Assembly: GCF_001949145.1 (NCBI RefSeq)
Contig: NW_019091362.1
Location: forward strand, 4,768,931-4,832,930
Source of the DNA: Acanthaster planci
Taxonomy: Eukaryota > Echinodermata > Asteroidea > Valvatida > Acanthasteridae
Length of the DNA stretch: 64,000 nt
Direction: 5' to 3'
Every line of letters starts with the position of its first letter. Position 1 is the stretch's first letter. Shown here piece after piece: positions 61,075 through 64,000 of the stretch. Made by a program: the position numbers and the translations under genes. The notes beneath the pieces were generated by a model. That model was not told where the DNA came from. It saw only the letters and a list, made by a program, of their open reading frames with translations, and ran no database searches.

Positions 61075-61164
61075 CTATGTGGCTGGGGTGACTAGAAGAT
61101 TGTGGATGTATTCCAGCAGCCTGCCGTCAGTCTGGTCTTTGGGGAACTTCTTCATCAGTGAACC
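61075..61164 (-). CDS. Unrecognised gene, last exon and stop
   Basis: 90 bases after TTCTCCAG, coding GSLMKKFPKDQTDGRLLEYI and a short tail, with TAG at 61077-61075. No clear polyadenylation hexamer was found close downstream. Confidence 0.72.
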   Translation of the reverse strand, partial: GSLMKKFPKDQTDGRLLEYIHNLLVTPAT

Positions 61165-63656
61165 CTGGAGAAAACAAATGGAAGGGATACAGGCTTTCAT
61201 GTAGCCCACAATTACCACATCACATGCACTGCCAACGCAGTACTTGAAAAAGATTGCAGCAGACCTGTGAACCTCTGGGATCACAAAACTGTAATTTAAA
61301 AATCTGTTAGTTGTACTTTTCATTAAGAAATTGTGTTTTTCAATATAATCAACAATTCCTCCGTGATCGGTTTGACCAACTCTGGATTGGGTCAACACTT
61401 CACGCATAAAAATAATCACGCGGATAATCCATTATCGAGGATTGTAGAGTGAGTTGGCTCTTTTCCCGGCTGATTCGACCATGTTTTCAAAATTTGAATC
61501 CTTTTTTATAAAGAATTCGCAATGCATGTCGAGGTGTTTGGATTTTCCAAGCACGGATTGTATCGCCTGGCCATCTAGTATGGTGTATCTATCCACTTCC
61601 ATTTCTGCAGATTTGTAACTTGAGGATCTGTCTTGTCAATGATTGCATCCAAGTCAAAGCCCCTTTAGACAATTTATACACACGTGTTGCACTGACATTT
61701 TGCATTTTGCATAATGCATGACTGTAGAACTTTGGCCCACAGCACTTGTCACAAAGCCCTCAATCAGAGACAGCAAAAAATTACTAACCTTATTTCAAGT
61801 CGCAAATTTATGGTGAAATGCATGCTACCATGAGTAATAGTGGAGATTGTTAGTCACTATTTCCCCTGATGCAGAACGGCAGAAAGGAGTCCCACTGACA
61901 CATATATGAACACTGATATTCCATAGGCAGCCAATTACAACACAATGATCAGGTGGTTCCCAGGATGCTATGTACACACGAGGCTTGCACTTTGAGCTGC
62001 ACTGAAAAAACCTGTACATTACATGTACGCATGCATGCATGTACATTTGATTCAATTGTGTGCATAACAGCGCAAACGTTCGTTTGGAGACCCGAGACCG
62101 CTGCGAAAATATCATGTTACACTCTACACTCACAGCCGGTTTTTTTAGCATAATATTACATTTGCAACCGTTGAACTACAAGTTTTTGCAGGTGTGTGAA
62201 AATGGCTAAAACCCATATTTTATGGGGGAAGAAAACGTACGGTTGTATTTATCAATAAATTCCCATAGGAAATCAGCAAAATCGGCAGGTCTGTTGTAGG
62301 CAAAATTTTTCATGAAATCTTGGGTTTGACACAACGAAGCTAATAAGCGGGTGTGAATTGTGCGGGGATTACCTTCAGTTTGTCAAGGAATGTTTCAGAT
62401 TTGAACCATGGCTCTGAGAATTGCACCATATCGGGACTGTCCTTGTAGAAGTCAACCAGGTATTTCTGTGAGTGATAAATAGAAAACAAGTGGGATAATT
62501 ACACCACCTGATCGAGGGTACAAAGGTTTCTTGCAGAATCAGTATGTGATGATGACCAGGCTAGGGCTAGACAAATATTGGCCATATGTTGAGCATTCCA
62601 GCAACAGGTGTCAGTACACTTTTTGCATGTGGCTTAATGGTCTTACCTGTGGGGATTAAAAACCCTCTAAACCTGAAGCTGAGGGGAAAACTAAAGCAAT
62701 CTTTGGAAAGCTCCTTTTAATCTATTTTGTGCATAAACCCACCGTTCTTGAAGATCAAGCCCCAAGTCTTAGCTTTAGTCTAGCATAAAGTGGACTCAAG
62801 CCCTACCGTACAACACTGCTTTACAGGTATTAAGTGGACCGTCTTTGTTCACAGTCAATGCGTATGACAAAAACCCACTCACCATTTCTAGTAACGTCTC
62901 CTGGGTCAAGAAGATATCAGACTGCCAGGTGAACTGCATTGTCATGGGCATTCCTCTACAGGTCCGCCCACGGTCCTAAAAATAATGGAGGCAATGCGTT
63001 GATCTGAATACATCTTTAGTCTACCACTGTTTGCACATTAACTCTTGACACAACTTGCATAGCAATGGCACAGTTGACATCACGAGGTGTGGTAGCCATG
63101 GGCTACACTATTCACAGATTTTTAAGACATTAGGTGAACAAGACATGGCTTGTGGCACAAAGGATGACGTGAATTTCATCATTATATTTCTTATCCCTAT
63201 TCAAATGCAAATGGACAGGACACGGAACATGTACCGAAGAGGACGAAAACAAAAATATAAAGAATGGCTTTGCGATACAATTCCAATGCAATGCCCAGCA
63301 ATGGAAAAAAATATCAGGTTTGTCTGTTACCAATAACTTTATGATTATGATAACAAATGACCAACTGCCCAACATATCTCATGATTAGTGCAAATACATA
63401 CAAGAACTTATCAACATAACAAAACACATTCAAAATAGAAAATCAATTACATTTGGTTTGCAAATGATAAAAAGTACAGTGTGGCACGCTATGCTGCACA
63501 TGAAAAAGTCCATGCATGTTTGGGACATATTTTTTCTATTACAGTGTGCCTGAGACATGACATCAGAGCAATGTCAACCACTAACCTCTATTTGTGGCAT
63601 CACCCAGAAGGCTTTGAGACTTGACTCTTTCTGCCGCTTATTCAAGTTGAACGGTG
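61075..63656 (-). CDS. 3' end of an unrecognised protein-coding gene, four exons
   Basis: Exons 63656-63586, 62975-62883, 62465-62373 and 61164-61075 join in frame into about 115 C-terminal residues and end at TAG (61077-61075). All borders are GT-AG and the last three exons are phase 0 with 93, 93 and 90 bases. The peptide is soluble-looking and helical, rich in Lys, Phe and Trp (KRQKESSLKAFWVMPQIE; MTMQFTWQSDIFLTQETLLE; FKSETFLDKLKGSLMKKFP), with no membrane segment or known catalytic motif. I do not recognise the family. The 5' part is beyond 64000. Exon-like codon use, consistent phase and a clean stop make a real gene likely. Confidence 0.75.
62373..62465 (-). CDS. Unrecognised gene, exon at 62.4 kb
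   Basis: 93 bases between ACTCACAG and GTAATC, phase 0. It codes KYLVDFYKDSPDMVQFSEPW, then KSETFLDKLK. Confidence 0.75.
62883..62975 (-). CDS. Unrecognised gene, exon at 62.9 kb
   Basis: 93 bases between ATTTTTAG and GTGAGT, phase 0. It codes DRGRTCRGMPMTMQFTWQSD, then a Leu/Glu helix. Confidence 0.75.
63586..63656 (-). CDS. Unrecognised gene, exon at 63.6 kb
   Basis: 71 bases between GTTTGCAG and GTTAGT. It enters in phase 1 (two bases complete a codon) and codes PFNLNKRQKESSLKAFWVMP. The other two frames hold stops. Confidence 0.7.
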
Positions 63657-64000
63657 CTGCAAACAAACATTTTTTTCATTGCAATAAACTGAAATGACGT
63701 GGTTTATGCTGTAGAGGTCGGTATCTAACCTGATGTTCACTACTCTCCTGGACTCTCTGGAATTCTTTCAAGCTATCTTTGGGTAAGTGCTTAGGTCACA
63801 TGCATGGGGGCGGTGTTGTCAAGAAAAATCACAGGATGAGATGCTAGAGTAGATACAAAATCATTACAAGACCAGTCACAAGTAAGAGAGCGAACAATGA
63901 CTGATGAATGTTAACTGTTCATTTGAATAGCTTGGGACTTGAATTCAGACTAGAGATCATGGGAATCTATACCACACTGCTCGAGGGATGTATTTGGTTA

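Noticed and set aside
63730-63786. Possible further upstream exon of the third gene (minus strand, about DSLKEFQRVQESSEHQ)
   Set aside because: The peptide looks plausible and a donor is present, but it ends in phase 0 whereas the next exon must be entered in phase 1; the matching frame holds a stop.

Overview
The window is animal nuclear DNA. Coding segments are short, sit in one reading frame between GT and AG splice signals, and are separated by long AT-rich introns. No bacterial-style operons, rRNA or CRISPR arrays are present. Abundant TACATGTA, ACCGGT and TAGGCCTA words, short inverted-repeat transposons and an oxysterol-binding-protein gene close to the vertebrate ORP3/6/7 group suggest a marine invertebrate deuterostome, most likely an echinoderm. 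The organism call is inference; the sequence alone does not prove it. Two assembly gaps are present (24520-24973 and 49404-50195).

Three protein-coding genes were resolved by hand from splice signals and reading frame, all on the minus strand. (1) An ankyrin-repeat/coiled-coil gene has seven coding exons between 9142 and 3827, one exon per ankyrin repeat, then a large terminal exon. Its fifth exon carries an apparent one-base insertion that creates a stop. (2) A complete oxysterol-binding-protein-related gene of the ORP3/6/7 type has 22 coding exons between 45356 and 13824. These join with consistent phase into about 954 residues: PH domain, basic linker, coiled coil, FFAT motif, and sterol/lipid-transfer domain with EQVSHHPP. 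A probable non-coding first exon with a ZNF143-like promoter motif lies near 52488-52646. (3) The last four coding exons of an unrecognised gene lie at 63656-61075; its 5' part is outside the window.

Layout. 1-648: 3' end of an LTR retrotransposon with an intact 3' LTR. 654-3730: AT-rich intergenic DNA holding one short inverted-end element. 3731-9400: ankyrin gene and its promoter side. 9400-13507: intergenic DNA. 13508-45398: the ORP gene with its introns, including a 9.7 kb intron. 45399-52660: 5' intron and promoter side of the ORP gene. 52660-61074: gene-poor, transposon-rich DNA with SINEs, a piggyBac-like foldback and a second copy of the 2.3 kb element. 61075-64000: third gene.

The three genes show no sign of acting in one pathway. 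The ORP protein is expected at ER contact sites through its FFAT motif and PH domain. The ankyrin protein is probably a cytoplasmic or cytoskeletal scaffold. The repeat landscape is the richest part of the window: two piggyBac-type TTAA elements, several MITE families, a tRNA-derived SINE family with a shared tail, and a hexamer-phased GTACNN palindrome array concentrated in and around the ORP gene. I found no convincing undescribed functional system.
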